This document shows positions 7,932 to 16,527 of a DNA stretch of 64,000 nucleotides, piece by piece. Origin of the DNA: a virus. The stretch lies in the IMG/VR virus record IMGVR_UViG_3300009636_000004, positions 1 through 64,000 of that record; one strand, given 5' to 3'. The translations under genes were made by a program, and so were the position numbers. The notes beneath the pieces were generated by a model. The model made no database searches. It saw only the letters and a program-made list of their open reading frames with translations, and was not told the DNA's origin. Each line of letters begins with the position of its first letter. Position 1 is the first letter of the stretch.

Positions 7932-8180
7932 TTAAGCTACAACAAGTTTTAGCGGAAATTTATCAACAATTTCTACTGATGTAGGTCCTTTGCCAAGTTT
8001 CTTGTAGATTTCGCACTGACTTTTTGAAAATAAGAAGGCAACAACATCAACTTTTGTGCCTTTCTTCAATTTTGGTGTATCCACAACTAACGTAGCATCG
8101 TAAAGTTGAATATCGCCGTATTCGCCAATATCATCCCAACCACTATGATTTATGGCTATTGAGTCTGTGATTGCGTTCAT
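7932..8180 (-). CDS. Hypothetical protein (82 aa)
   Basis: A soluble beta-rich protein (VDTPKLKKGTKVDVVAFLFS) with no known motif. It is the first gene of the operon with the RNA ligase, and the -10 ends 6 bases before its ATG, predicting a leaderless mRNA. Confidence 0.65.
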   Translation of the reverse strand: MNAITDSIAINHSGWDDIGEYGDIQLYDATLVVDTPKLKKGTKVDVVAFLFSKSQCEIYKKLGKGPTSVEIVDKFPLKLVVA

Positions 8181-8186
8181 GGTTAA

Positions 8187-8214
8187 AGTTTATCAGAAAT
8201 ATAGAAAAAGTCAA
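8187..8214 (-). promoter_or_regulatory. Promoter for 8180 gene and RNA ligase
   Basis: -35 TTGACT, 16-bp spacer, -10 TAAACT, ending 6 bases from the ATG. Confidence 0.7.
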
Positions 8215-8260
8215 GCCTCTTACTTTATTCTTTTATTTTCCAAATCCATGATGAAAATTA

Positions 8261-9751
8261 TTAATTTAATCGCAATCGGAAAAACATAGATGGACCAGAT
8301 ATAGAATTAGTTACAGTATATTGACCTTCAATAATAGCAGGAGAATTAGTAGAAACGACATTCCATACTGCAGTTGGAGCCAAACTTGGAGTAGATTCCA
8401 ATATAAAGCTGCTTGAAACATTAGCTGCTGGTCCCCATGTCAAAATCACATAATTAGAAACATTTGTAATATTGAGAGTTAGTAATACAGGTTGATATTG
8501 AATTGCCTCATATAATCTAAAAAACATTTGTTTGTTAACAGTTGGTAGAATTACAGTATAATTTCCATTAGTAATGGTTGGAGTATTGGAAACAATGTTC
8601 CAGTGTGAAAGCAATAAGTTTGTGGTGGATTCCAATATGAAATTTGAAAAATTAGTTGACCACTCCAAAATTATATAATGATTGGAAATATTTATGGTAA
8701 GAGTTGGTGAAGAGACTAAATTGAGTAAAAATCCGTCACTTTGACCCGAAGGATTAGTGCCCCAGCCGATAATTTGTCCATTATCATTGATAGCAATGGC
8801 ATAGTGTAAATACCATCCAGAATTAGTTGAAATTAATGAATTAAGATTAAATAATTCACTACCACTGTATAAAAAGGCACTTGATGTAGGTGTCACTCCG
8901 GATATGGGGATAGGATCTATATAGGAATATCCTACAATCTGATTTTTGTTATTAATACTATTTGCTATACTTACCCATCCACCTAATGTACCTATATCAA
9001 CCATTTTATTACTATTAGAATTCCACCACAAAGCATGTGAAATGCCGGGAGGAACACTACAACCAACAATTTGATTTTCATCATTGATACTATATGCTGT
9101 GCTACCGTTAAAAGGGACAGGAAAACTTAAATCTGTCATCCTATTACTATTAGATAAAAATGCATGTGAATTTCCACTTGAAGGAAAGGATTCACCAACT
9201 ATTTTACCGCTATTATTAATACTATATGCTCTACTGTCAGTATCAGTGGGATTAATAAGTCCTAAATTAATCATCCCGCTTTTACTACTCCATAAAAAAG
9301 CACGCATGAAAATGGGACCATTTGTTGTTCTTATTTGAGAATAGCCGACCACTTGGTTACTATTATTAATACCATCTGCTTGGCTATCCATATCAGAACC
9401 ACCTAAAGTTCCCAAATCAATCATTCCGGAATTGCTGCTCCATAAGAAGGCATGAGTTATAGAGCCGTTCGGTGGTATATAACTATAACCAACCACCGTT
9501 CCGTTATCATTAACACTACATGCTGTGCTACTATAAGGACTGCCGGGCAGACTCCCTAAATTAGTTATAGTGCCATCACTATATCTTAAAAAAGCACTAC
9601 CAGACATCTCACCAACAATTTGACCTTCATTATTAATAGCGTATGGTGCGCAAGGTCCTAAATCTACAATGTTATATAATTGAGCGGTGGAGAACTGAAT
9701 ACTTCCAAAAAGTGTTATTTGGAATATTATTCCGATAAACAATTTTTTCAT
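8261..9751 (-). CDS. Exported HAF-repeat protein (496 aa)
   Basis: A signal peptide (KKLFIGIIFQITLFGSIQFSTA) is followed by about seven HAF-type repeats to roughly residue 340. Each carries an INN.G.IVG.S core and an AFLWSS..GM.DLGTLGG-type segment. Two C-terminal modules follow, each built around FILESTTNL...W..V and ending FFRL. HAF repeats are known from extracellular bacterial proteins and probably form a beta-propeller-like fold. The W..V....FFRL modules are common in Verrucomicrobiota secreted proteins. In a phage this looks like cargo acquired from a host or a surface-binding protein. The function is not known. Confidence 0.8.
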   Translation of the reverse strand: MKKLFIGIIFQITLFGSIQFSTAQLYNIVDLGPCAPYAINNEGQIVGEMSGSAFLRYSDGTITNLGSLPGSPYSSTACSVNDNGTVVGYSYIPPNGSITHAFLWSSNSGMIDLGTLGGSDMDSQADGINNSNQVVGYSQIRTTNGPIFMRAFLWSSKSGMINLGLINPTDTDSRAYSINNSGKIVGESFPSSGNSHAFLSNSNRMTDLSFPVPFNGSTAYSINDENQIVGCSVPPGISHALWWNSNSNKMVDIGTLGGWVSIANSINNKNQIVGYSYIDPIPISGVTPTSSAFLYSGSELFNLNSLISTNSGWYLHYAIAINDNGQIIGWGTNPSGQSDGFLLNLVSSPTLTINISNHYIILEWSTNFSNFILESTTNLLLSHWNIVSNTPTITNGNYTVILPTVNKQMFFRLYEAIQYQPVLLTLNITNVSNYVILTWGPAANVSSSFILESTPSLAPTAVWNVVSTNSPAIIEGQYTVTNSISGPSMFFRLRLN

Positions 9752-9951
9752 AAATTTTTATTACAACTACATTTTTTATTTTCATATTCTTTTTTCATGT
9801 ATTCGACTTCACTATATCTAAAACCACCACGTTTGGCAATTTCTTCAAGTGATTGAATGTTACCAAATAAACAGTAATAAATTTTGTATATTTTTTCAGC
9901 TTCTTCCCATTCAATCGGTGGCCCGTCTATCATGGGGAATGCTTTGTTCAT
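9748..9951 (-). CDS. Hypothetical protein (67 aa)
   Basis: Mostly helical (EWEEAEKIYKIYYCLFGNIQ, then LEEIAKRGGFRYSEVEYMKK), resembling a helix-turn-helix, with a Cys/Lys-rich tail KKCSCNKNL. Four-base overlaps link it to both neighbours. No family recognised. Confidence 0.6.
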   Translation of the reverse strand: MNKAFPMIDGPPIEWEEAEKIYKIYYCLFGNIQSLEEIAKRGGFRYSEVEYMKKEYENKKCSCNKNL

Positions 9952-10106
9952 GTAATTTCCATTAATTCTTCCAATGTTATTGGTTGTCTTGCTCCTTTGT
10001 TCTCACCTGTAAGATATTCGATTTGAACCCAAGTTCCATCTTTATCTTTAATATTAAGAGGTTCGACAATCTTTACTTCTTCATTGTTGAATTTATATTT
10101 TTTCAT
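9948..10106 (-). CDS. Small hypothetical protein (52 aa)
   Basis: The frame begins MKKYKFNNEEVKIVEPLNIK and ends LEELMEIT. Its stop overlaps the next ATG (ATGA), and its start overlaps the stop of the upstream gene at 10103. The tight coupling on both sides supports it. The sequence looks like a small beta protein with one terminal helix. Confidence 0.6.
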   Translation of the reverse strand: MKKYKFNNEEVKIVEPLNIKDKDGTWVQIEYLTGENKGARQPITLEELMEIT

Positions 10107-10363
10107 AAATCATGAATCCTATTATTTTCAGAAAGCATTGAAGCCAACAATACTCTTGCTTGTGTCATAAAAACATTTGCTATCTGAGGATTGAGTTTAT
10201 CTTCGTTAACCATTTTTTCTAAAATAATACTCAACTTGGTTAAATCAACACACTGACATAATGCGTAAGTATTACGTTTATAGTCAGTATCTCCTGATTT
10301 AGTTCCATGAATTCTGTCGTTGAACTTAGCAGGTTCAATGAATGGTGAAGATAATGTAAACAT
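10103..10363 (-). CDS. Hypothetical protein (86 aa)
   Basis: The start MFTLSSPFIEPAKFNDRIHG at 10363 clears the upstream stop at 10369; the ATG at 10396 would overlap it. The body is helical (VDLTKLSIILEKMVNEDKLN). No family recognised. Confidence 0.6.
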   Translation of the reverse strand: MFTLSSPFIEPAKFNDRIHGTKSGDTDYKRNTYALCQCVDLTKLSIILEKMVNEDKLNPQIANVFMTQARVLLASMLSENNRIHDL

Positions 10364-10368
10364 ATTAT

Positions 10369-10572
10369 TTAAGTTACGCGACCAAAATTTTTCCAAGTGG
10401 TTTCGTTACTATTAAATTTGTTCCATCCATTTTCAGCCGCTTCTGCAGGAGTTTCACCATGCCCACGCAATTCCCAAGTAAGCGCTTTTGAGTCGGTTGC
10501 TACAACAAATGATTCAAAACTTGTAGAGTTTCCACGATAAATCAACATTTGCCTGAAAATTTTCTTTTTCAT
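10369..10572 (-). CDS. Hypothetical protein (67 aa)
   Basis: A short soluble protein with a beta-strand start and a helix TPAEAAENGWNKFNSNE. It overlaps its upstream gene by four bases. No family recognised. Confidence 0.6.
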   Translation of the reverse strand: MKKKIFRQMLIYRGNSTSFESFVVATDSKALTWELRGHGETPAEAAENGWNKFNSNETTWKNFGRVT

Positions 10573-11009
10573 ATTTGTCCAATGTATTCGTCCAACGGAT
10601 TATAATAGATTTTAGCTCGTTCAGCATACCGCCATTCCAATATCACCATTACATCAATAAAAGAAACTTCGCTTTGTTCTCTTGGGCTTTGTCTTGTGTG
10701 GTAATCAAGAATGGCTGCCGTTCTCAAAGCTGTATTGTCTTTATTTTCCTTTAATATTTTGGATAAATGTTCAGAAATAGCATAATTGATAACAGAACTT
10801 CCCAAGTTGTACTCTCTTTCCACCAATGAAACGGTGAGAACCCCTTTTGCAAACAAAATTGAAAAATATTCTTCTTCAACAGAACCACGCCATGAAGATA
10901 TTTTTCCAAGTAAAGGGTGAATAATATGAGATTCTGTAACATCGCATACTATTCTGTCTTGGAGCATTGCGGCAATCAACGGCTGAACTATAATTTCAAA
11001 TTTTACCAT
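10569..11009 (-). CDS. Hypothetical protein (146 aa)
   Basis: A soluble alpha/beta protein with hydrophobic strands (YFSILFAKGVLTVSLVE) and a C-terminal helix (SFIDVMVILEWRYAERAKIY). It overlaps neighbours by four and seven bases. No motif recognised. Confidence 0.65.
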   Translation of the reverse strand: MVKFEIIVQPLIAAMLQDRIVCDVTESHIIHPLLGKISSWRGSVEEEYFSILFAKGVLTVSLVEREYNLGSSVINYAISEHLSKILKENKDNTALRTAAILDYHTRQSPREQSEVSFIDVMVILEWRYAERAKIYYNPLDEYIGQI

Positions 11010-11212
11010 CTGTATATCATTTTTTCCTGACGTTTACCACATATTGAACATTCACGGCATTGAAAGGAAGAACCGGCAAAATTTTCACGCCATTTACTCC
11101 AATTGTGGCGACAACCACCGAAAAGCCAAATGAATAATTTGCGTAACACAAAATTAGTTTCTGAATTTTTCTTTGATAAATTTTGTAAATCGTTTTCTGT
11201 CAATGAAGGCAT
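11003..11212 (-). CDS. Zinc-ribbon protein (69 aa)
   Basis: The C-terminal third holds CRECSICGKRQ and an upstream GCRHNWSKW, a zinc-ribbon-like Cys/His pattern also seen in several other small proteins here (for example 30096-30284). MPSLTENDLQ at 11212 is the likelier start; MMVLTV at 11230 is possible. It overlaps the upstream gene by about 60 bases. Confidence 0.55.
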   Translation of the reverse strand: MPSLTENDLQNLSKKNSETNFVLRKLFIWLFGGCRHNWSKWRENFAGSSFQCRECSICGKRQEKMIYRW

Positions 11213-11372
11213 CACCGTCAAAACCATCAAACATTATACCTTCATCAGATTGGCAAACATTTGCCATAAACTCTGTTTCTTCGGCACCTAACTTTTCAGC
11301 TTTTCCACACCCCATTATTTCAATATATTCAAACAAAGCGTCTATGATTTGTTTCGCAGTAATGTTTTTCAT
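11154..11372 (-). CDS. Hypothetical protein (72 aa)
   Basis: A helical N-terminus (AKQIIDALFEYIEIMGCGKA), then acidic residues DGFDGDAF and a basic C-terminal helix. It is the first gene after a promoter. The DGFDGDAF stretch is reminiscent of calcium-binding loops, but I do not rely on that. Confidence 0.6.
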   Translation of the reverse strand: MKNITAKQIIDALFEYIEIMGCGKAEKLGAEETEFMANVCQSDEGIMFDGFDGDAFIDRKRFTKFIKEKFRN

Positions 11373-11385
11373 AGTGTTATCATTT

Positions 11386-11413
11386 ATAATACCACAATTT
11401 TATAAGAAGTCAA
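11386..11413 (-). promoter_or_regulatory. Promoter for gene at 11372
   Basis: -35 TTGACT, 16-bp spacer, -10 TATTAT. The -35 also contains the TGA stop of the GIY-YIG gene ending at 11410. Confidence 0.65.
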
Positions 11414-12192
11414 GCCTCAACTAAAATCCATCCTTTAAGAATTTTTAATCGGCCATTTATTAAGGCATTCACACTACATTTTTTCAAGTCATATTTTCTC
11501 CTAAAATTGCGTCTGAGTCCTACAAATTCTTCGCCTGTAAGAATGTTCTTAAATTTCCTTGTTGTGAAATCAATATTAAAACAATTATTCACATTTTCAA
11601 ATCTTAGCTTTTGAGAAATGGACATCTTTTTTCTACTTTCTTTTGATGTTATTTTTCCTTTGTGAATTGACGATATTAGTTCTTTGGTTTCTTTTGTGTG
11701 AGTTTTTCCAAAAAAAGGATTATCTTTTCCGATTTGTTTTCCTATATGTGATAAAGATTGTTTGATTTTTTCTTCCTCCGTATAATGTTTTCCAAAATTA
11801 TAATTTTTTTCTCCTTTATGAGATTCACTCATTCTTTTTCTCATATCCTTACTGAAAATTAGATGACCATCATCATATTTTAATAAATTATAACCACAAC
11901 CATTATCAATTAGTGTGTTGTATTTATTTATGTAAAACGACTCTTCAAACAACAATTCGTTTTCAGTAGTATCATACAATTCTTTTACCAATTCAATTTT
12001 AAAATTTTCTTTTCCATATTTTTTAATGGATTTATTTATGAGGAAAGAATATTTTTCATTATTTGATGTTCGGATGTGTTCTTTAAACCTTTTTTCTACG
12101 GTGCGTGTAGTTATTCCAATATACTTTTTATTGTTTATTAGATTTGTTATCAAATAAATTCTTCCTATCTTTATAATAGATGTTTCTGGCAT
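11410..12192 (-). CDS. GIY-YIG homing endonuclease with NUMOD repeats (260 aa)
   Basis: Residues 7-90 form a GIY-YIG nuclease (GRIYLITNLINNKKYIGITTRT, conserved Arg in VEKRFKEH, and an E in the FEESFYINKY helix). It is followed by NUMOD3-type DNA-binding repeats (SESHKGEKNYNFGKHYTEEE; SLSHIGKQ..NPFFGKTHTKET) and a C-terminal helix-turn-helix region ending KILKGWILVEA. The start MPETSIIKIG at 12192 is chosen over 12204. It sits between hairpins downstream of rIIB, which fits a freestanding mobile endonuclease inserted at a gene boundary. Confidence 0.85.
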   Translation of the reverse strand: MPETSIIKIGRIYLITNLINNKKYIGITTRTVEKRFKEHIRTSNNEKYSFLINKSIKKYGKENFKIELVKELYDTTENELLFEESFYINKYNTLIDNGCGYNLLKYDDGHLIFSKDMRKRMSESHKGEKNYNFGKHYTEEEKIKQSLSHIGKQIGKDNPFFGKTHTKETKELISSIHKGKITSKESRKKMSISQKLRFENVNNCFNIDFTTRKFKNILTGEEFVGLRRNFRRKYDLKKCSVNALINGRLKILKGWILVEA

Positions 12193-12209
12193 ATTGATAA
12201 ACAAAAGGG

Positions 12210-12236
12210 AGGCGTTCCACCCGAAATAGAACGCCT
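12210..12236 (-). terminator. Hairpin terminator between rIIB and GIY-YIG gene
   Basis: An 8-bp perfect stem (AGGCGTTC/GAACGCCT) with an 11-base loop. Read on the minus strand it is followed by CCCTTTTGTTT. It may end the rIIB transcript. Read on the plus strand it is followed by a run of six T nearby. Confidence 0.5.
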
Positions 12237-12250
12237 CTTGCTTTTTTCCG

Positions 12251-12283
12251 ACGACAACGTGGAACGCTAATTAGACGTGTCGT
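12251..12283. other. Imperfect hairpin after rIIB
   Basis: ACGACA pairs with TGTCGT, extended by ACGT/ACG across a one-base bulge. It lies 17 bases past the rIIB stop. On the plus strand it is followed by TTTTT, on the minus strand by CGG, so it is more likely a 3'-end stabiliser than a minus-strand terminator. Confidence 0.35.
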
Positions 12284-12299
12284 TTTTGTGAGAGGAAAT

Positions 12300-13310
12300 T
12301 TATTCTCTACCAGTTCTATATCCTGATAAGTAACCGTCTATCCATTCATTTGAGTATTTCTTGAATGTTCGCCCCTTGTCACATTCATAGAAAAGGCGTT
12401 TTTGATGGCTTCTTCCATCCTTGACACCCTTGGAATTGCCCTTTGACCAGTCACTAACTTTATATAGATTACTCCAATCCGTTTCGCCTTCGATATTAAG
12501 AGTATCGGGGTCAGTAGCACCATCCGGGCGAACATAATTGCTATCATAAGTATCGTTAAGAACGTCACCACGAAGTTCACCTACGATACGATAACGGGAA
12601 GCACGAAGTTTTTCATGCTCACAATTAGGAACCGAAACAACATATTCGGGTGAGAATTCAGCTACCATTACGTGCCCAGCACCAGCCCAACCTGTAGCAT
12701 AATTCTTTGAACCAATATGAAGACCGGGACCACACGGTTGAGAATTATCAGCACAAACATAACACCTGTCCATCCAAACAGTATCGCCAATTTGATTACG
12801 GATAGCGCCACGTTCGTTACGAATTCCTTCAATTAAAGGTTCGGAACCAGTATTAATTGAAAAATAATCAGTTCCAACGCCTTTGTATCCCAAAATGGTG
12901 CCGTTGTCAGTAAGGGGCATACCCTTGTTTTCCAAAAATGAGTATAAAGAAGCTACGGATTCGGGGTATTTGTTACGAAGTTTTGCTTCAAGAAAGAGAA
13001 TCATGCTTTCCACAGGAAAACCACCGCGGAGATAAGATAGAATACGATTCACATCTTCACCGAAAAGTTTTACTCCACGGTAAAAAATGTTGTCGTTCTT
13101 AATAGTAATATCGCCGCACCCTTTTACGCCACTGCCAAATCGGCGAATTGATTCTTTGATTGAAATGGCGCCAATAAGAGATTGTTCATCGTTAGTTTTG
13201 ATGGCAGCCTCAATTTTGGGCCAGTTTGGGTTATCTTTGGTTGCGGTAAGAACGCGGAAGTCAGAAGTGACAAGCGTTACAGACCTTTTCGGGATAAATG
13301 TAATATTCAT
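12300..13310 (-). CDS. rIIB: RIIB-like protein (336 aa)
   Basis: The protein resembles the T4-type RIIB family, which with RIIA protects phage infection from prophage-encoded exclusion and affects lysis; the molecular mechanism is unknown. Visible are the N-terminal small domain (residues about 1-90), the central NGTILGYKGVGTDYFS and GDTVWMDRCYVC segments, and GPGLHIGSKNYATGW followed by VMVAEFSPEYVVSVP. The length is close to the T4 protein. It is near rIIA but has its own consensus promoter and is separated from it by two short genes. Confidence 0.75.
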   Translation of the reverse strand: MNITFIPKRSVTLVTSDFRVLTATKDNPNWPKIEAAIKTNDEQSLIGAISIKESIRRFGSGVKGCGDITIKNDNIFYRGVKLFGEDVNRILSYLRGGFPVESMILFLEAKLRNKYPESVASLYSFLENKGMPLTDNGTILGYKGVGTDYFSINTGSEPLIEGIRNERGAIRNQIGDTVWMDRCYVCADNSQPCGPGLHIGSKNYATGWAGAGHVMVAEFSPEYVVSVPNCEHEKLRASRYRIVGELRGDVLNDTYDSNYVRPDGATDPDTLNIEGETDWSNLYKVSDWSKGNSKGVKDGRSHQKRLFYECDKGRTFKKYSNEWIDGYLSGYRTGRE

Positions 13311-13336
13311 AATCGGTTTTTTAGTTGACGGTATTT

Positions 13337-13364
13337 ATTATACACCTTTGTTATTATTTGTCAA
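13337..13364 (-). promoter_or_regulatory. Consensus promoter for rIIB
   Basis: -35 TTGACA, 16-bp spacer, -10 TATAAT, a perfect consensus pair. It leaves a leader of roughly 20 bases. Confidence 0.85.
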
Positions 13365-13506
13365 GCGACGAATGGTTCATCAACAGACTAATGATAATAC
13401 CAATAACAATGACTACGCCGATGCCAACAGAAAATACAATAGGTTTAAATTCTCTTGGACACCACCAAGAATCTTGATACAAAAGTTTTTCAATTAAATT
13501 ATCCAT
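13354..13506 (-). CDS. Small single-pass membrane protein (50 aa)
   Basis: The frame MDNLIEKLLYQDSWWCPREF is followed by one strong hydrophobic helix (IVFSVGIGVVIVIGIIISLL) and a short polar tail. The start four bases after the stop of the gene at 13511 supports it. Its last codons read through the -35 region of the rIIB promoter. Confidence 0.6.
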   Translation of the reverse strand: MDNLIEKLLYQDSWWCPREFKPIVFSVGIGVVIVIGIIISLLMNHSSLDK

Positions 13507-13510
13507 ATTT

Positions 13511-13849
13511 TTATTTGTTAAATTTGATGTAGTTTTTGACAAAAGGCAAATGGTCATATTCATGAACATCGAATTCAGGAAAACTTTCTTTAAATTCTTT
13601 AATGAGTTTTTCAACAAATTTCTTTCCATATAACACCCATCCAAGTTCAGACCACCCAACAATGATTTCATCATCGCCACGACAAGAAACGTGAACGCCG
13701 ATATTGTGGCCTGTTTCACATTCTTGTGTAATCCAAATTTCTTTTTCAAACAAATCCAATCCAATGATGGGTTTACCGAAGTAAAGACCGCCAAACGAAA
13801 CAATTTTATTTCGTTCTAAAAATTCTTGTATTTTGGATTTGCTTTTCAT
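13511..13849 (-). CDS. Hypothetical protein (112 aa)
   Basis: An alpha/beta soluble protein (IIGLDLFEKEIWITQECETG, IGVHVSCRGDDEIIVGWSEL, VEKLIKEFKESFPEFDVHEY). The -10 of its promoter ends 6 bases before the ATG. It lies between rIIA and rIIB. No family recognised. Confidence 0.65.
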   Translation of the reverse strand: MKSKSKIQEFLERNKIVSFGGLYFGKPIIGLDLFEKEIWITQECETGHNIGVHVSCRGDDEIIVGWSELGWVLYGKKFVEKLIKEFKESFPEFDVHEYDHLPFVKNYIKFNK

Positions 13850-13855
13850 AATGGA

Positions 13856-13883
13856 AGTATATCACATTTTTATAAATTGTCAA
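13856..13883 (-). promoter_or_regulatory. Promoter for gene at 13849
   Basis: -35 TTGACA, 16-bp spacer, -10 TATACT. The -35 contains the TGA stop of rIIA. The predicted start site falls on the ATG. Confidence 0.8.
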
Positions 13884-16225
13884 GCATAAACATCAACCAT
13901 GTTGATATAATTGGCCAATTCTTTTGCTAAATCAGAATTTAATGTATTACAACTATTTTGGTCACAATTGCCTATTACACACGTTTGAGCTACTCTGAAC
14001 AAAAGAGGATATTTCTTTTTCATTTCTTCATTTAGTTTCTCAAAATATTTTGTGTTGTTTTCATCATATTTCCAACCCGGAATATTAAGGAATGTAGGAA
14101 TGTTTTTAGTATTCCAATATTTACCAAAGTCGGCAATTTCCTTGAAATATTTAGCTGCAATTCCGTTACCATCAACCAGTAAGAGAGCCAAAGTTTCAGC
14201 AGGGATAGTTCCTACACGATTATATTCAATATCACAATAGGCTGAAACTTTTTTGATAATATCTTTTGGTAATTTATCAATATTTTCCTTCACCCAATCA
14301 AAGAGATTTGTCCAACAACCTTCTTCAATCGCTTCTTTGAACCAAACAGAGTTGGCAGTTTTTGGATGAATACCATAAACTTTTGGTATGTTTTCACCAA
14401 CTATTAGAGCTAAGTCATAGATAGCCTGCCAAAAATATCCACTTGAACCGTGTTCAATGTCTTTACCATCGTAGGTGAAGAAATTTTTTGCATAAACTAC
14501 ATAAAAACCACCACCTTCAACTCCACGGGCATTAACATTTTCATAATTCCAAGATGGTTCAGAAACATAATTTGCAGTTCGCCGATTTGTTATTTCCACA
14601 AATGGGCAATAAAGAGGTTGGGATTCACGGGGAGAACCAGTTCCACTTCCGCGAGGCGCTCTAATACTTTTCAAATATGATTTGATTAACGGTTCATTTT
14701 GTGACACATAAGAAACAGGCACCGTGTCAAAATTGAAATGTTTGAAGAAAGCTGTCTTAACAGCTGAATTTGACAAATTAAGAACATAAACCTGTGACAC
14801 GTCTTTGTTGGATTTGTAAAGAAACCAACGAGCCAGACCTTTGGCTAAAGAATTTTTATCAGTATCTTGAATAATTACCACAGATTTTGGTGAAGCGATT
14901 ATTTGATTATTACTATAGCTTCTCCAACGCCTTCGGCTTCTCCTACTACAAGATTTAATGCCTGTTCTGTCATCGTCTTTAACATAAGTATTTAATACAG
15001 GCATAGATTCACTACTGCTTCTGTATTGATTAGAGTCCAATTTACCATCGTTTTTATCCCACTCATGTAATTCTTCAAATAAGCCATTTTCAATAGTAAT
15101 GCCTTTCCATTGAATACGGCCTTTTAAGATTCTTTCAAGTGTGCTGAGGTTGCCGCTATACATTGATTCTTTGTCAAATCCCTCTAATTCTCTTCGAAAA
15201 ATACGATTGTAACGAATTTTCGCTTCCCAAATATTCGGAGCATCGGAAATTTTATCAGTAATGAGATTTAGAAGGCTCTCATAAATAGATACAAGTTTCT
15301 CACTTAAAGCTTTTACCGTAGGTTCATTGTATTGAAGTGATTCACGGTTGGGCGTAAACGACAAGGTGCCATTACTAAAATAAAGTGTGGTAAGATTTTC
15401 TTGGAGAAAATCAAATATACCATGAATTTTTTGGTTAATTTCAGGTGGAATACTATTCTTAACCTGTTCCCAATCAATAGAATAGGGAACAAACCCCATA
15501 ATAGCTTTTGATTCGCTATTACCATAACCAGAAGGGCGAATTGCCCAACCTTCCCCCGAAAGGAAAGGCTTGGTATCCATAATATTGAATGATTCTTTTA
15601 AAGTATCTTCTTCAATATTATGAAAAACAGGACGAATATCCCAATATTTGAAGAATTCCATCGCTTCGTGAATGAATTTTGCGATGTCCTTTTGCTGAAT
15701 AGGAATAACAATTTCTATACCATCTACTTCACTGTTATCTTTTTGACCACGGAAAATAACATCAGCATATCCATTTTTCTGACCTGTAGCAACAATCTTT
15801 TCACCATTACAAATTGAAATGACGGTGTAGGCGTCACAATAAGCCATTGCTGATTTGCTACCTATACCCAAACAACCATTCGTATCATTGGAACCGCGTT
15901 TTGTGCTTTTCCAATAGTGAAAATAAACGTCACATAATCTTTCAAATGAAAGACCTTTGCCAAAATCACGAATACGAAGTTCGGGAGACAATTGAGAAGG
16001 TAATGTAACTTCGATTGGTCTGCTATGGCAATTGGATTCAACGTGTGCATCCCGTGCATTAGTTGAATATTCTCTAATGGGAGCCAATTCCTTGTTTGAA
16101 TAAAATCCATCGCGTGATTGCTCCAACATCACACGAATGGATTCTTCATCCATTTTACCCATGTCAATGCGAGCAATAGGAGTGGTTTGATGAACTACAT
16201 CGGGACAATCTTTTACGGGTATCAT
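13880..16225 (-). CDS. rIIA: RIIA-like GHKL ATPase (781 aa)
   Basis: The N-terminal 200 residues are a GHKL (gyrase/Hsp90/histidine kinase/MutL) ATP-binding domain. The N box is REYSTNARDAH (Asn56, Asp59), the G1 box RIRDFGKGLS (Asp87-Gly91) and the G2 box LGIGSKSA (about 119-126). The C-terminal region, with NGTLSFTPNRESLQY, matches the phage RIIA architecture, and the length is close to T4 RIIA. In T4, RIIA/RIIB are membrane-associated and protect against Rex exclusion. Its stop TGA is inside the -35 box of the next promoter. Confidence 0.85.
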   Translation of the reverse strand: MIPVKDCPDVVHQTTPIARIDMGKMDEESIRVMLEQSRDGFYSNKELAPIREYSTNARDAHVESNCHSRPIEVTLPSQLSPELRIRDFGKGLSFERLCDVYFHYWKSTKRGSNDTNGCLGIGSKSAMAYCDAYTVISICNGEKIVATGQKNGYADVIFRGQKDNSEVDGIEIVIPIQQKDIAKFIHEAMEFFKYWDIRPVFHNIEEDTLKESFNIMDTKPFLSGEGWAIRPSGYGNSESKAIMGFVPYSIDWEQVKNSIPPEINQKIHGIFDFLQENLTTLYFSNGTLSFTPNRESLQYNEPTVKALSEKLVSIYESLLNLITDKISDAPNIWEAKIRYNRIFRRELEGFDKESMYSGNLSTLERILKGRIQWKGITIENGLFEELHEWDKNDGKLDSNQYRSSSESMPVLNTYVKDDDRTGIKSCSRRSRRRWRSYSNNQIIASPKSVVIIQDTDKNSLAKGLARWFLYKSNKDVSQVYVLNLSNSAVKTAFFKHFNFDTVPVSYVSQNEPLIKSYLKSIRAPRGSGTGSPRESQPLYCPFVEITNRRTANYVSEPSWNYENVNARGVEGGGFYVVYAKNFFTYDGKDIEHGSSGYFWQAIYDLALIVGENIPKVYGIHPKTANSVWFKEAIEEGCWTNLFDWVKENIDKLPKDIIKKVSAYCDIEYNRVGTIPAETLALLLVDGNGIAAKYFKEIADFGKYWNTKNIPTFLNIPGWKYDENNTKYFEKLNEEMKKKYPLLFRVAQTCVIGNCDQNSCNTLNSDLAKELANYINMVDVYA

Positions 16226-16270
16226 AATTAGCGTTCTTATTTGTTTGCGTTCTCTCTCAACAACACAAAC

Positions 16271-16298
16271 ATTCTACCATACTTTTATAGAAAGTCAA
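16271..16298 (-). promoter_or_regulatory. Promoter for rIIA
   Basis: -35 TTGACT, 16-bp spacer, -10 TAGAAT, giving an A/C-rich leader of about 39 bases. Confidence 0.7.
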
Positions 16299-16323
16299 GC
16301 GTCACCGCTCTCCATTATTTTAA

Positions 16324-16527
16324 TTAACAAAAACGATTTGCTCTTCCACTTGCTTTTCGTTCTTCTGATGTCATTTTATTCCAAGCATCTAAAGATTCGG
16401 CATCTTCTCGCTTATATTGCGCTTCTTTGCGGAAAAACCAAATAGTAAACCAAACTCCAAAGGCAATCAGTCCAAATGCGATTAATAATAGAGTGTAATA
16501 AATAATTAAAAAAATTGTGCTTAACAT
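16324..16527 (-). CDS. Small membrane protein (67 aa)
   Basis: One long N-terminal hydrophobic segment (MLSTIFLIIYYTLLLIAFGL continuing to TIWFF), then a charged cytoplasmic-looking tail (RKEAQYKREDAESLDAWNKM). No family recognised. Probably co-transcribed with the gene upstream at 16551. Confidence 0.65.
   Translation of the reverse strand: MLSTIFLIIYYTLLLIAFGLIAFGVWFTIWFFRKEAQYKREDAESLDAWNKMTSEERKASGRANRFC

Noticed and set aside
13087-13497. Plus-strand 136-residue open frame
   Set aside because: It is antisense to rIIB and spans its promoter; the minus-strand genes have recognisable domains and coupling. It is a shadow, as are frames at 703, 1631, 2089 and many others.
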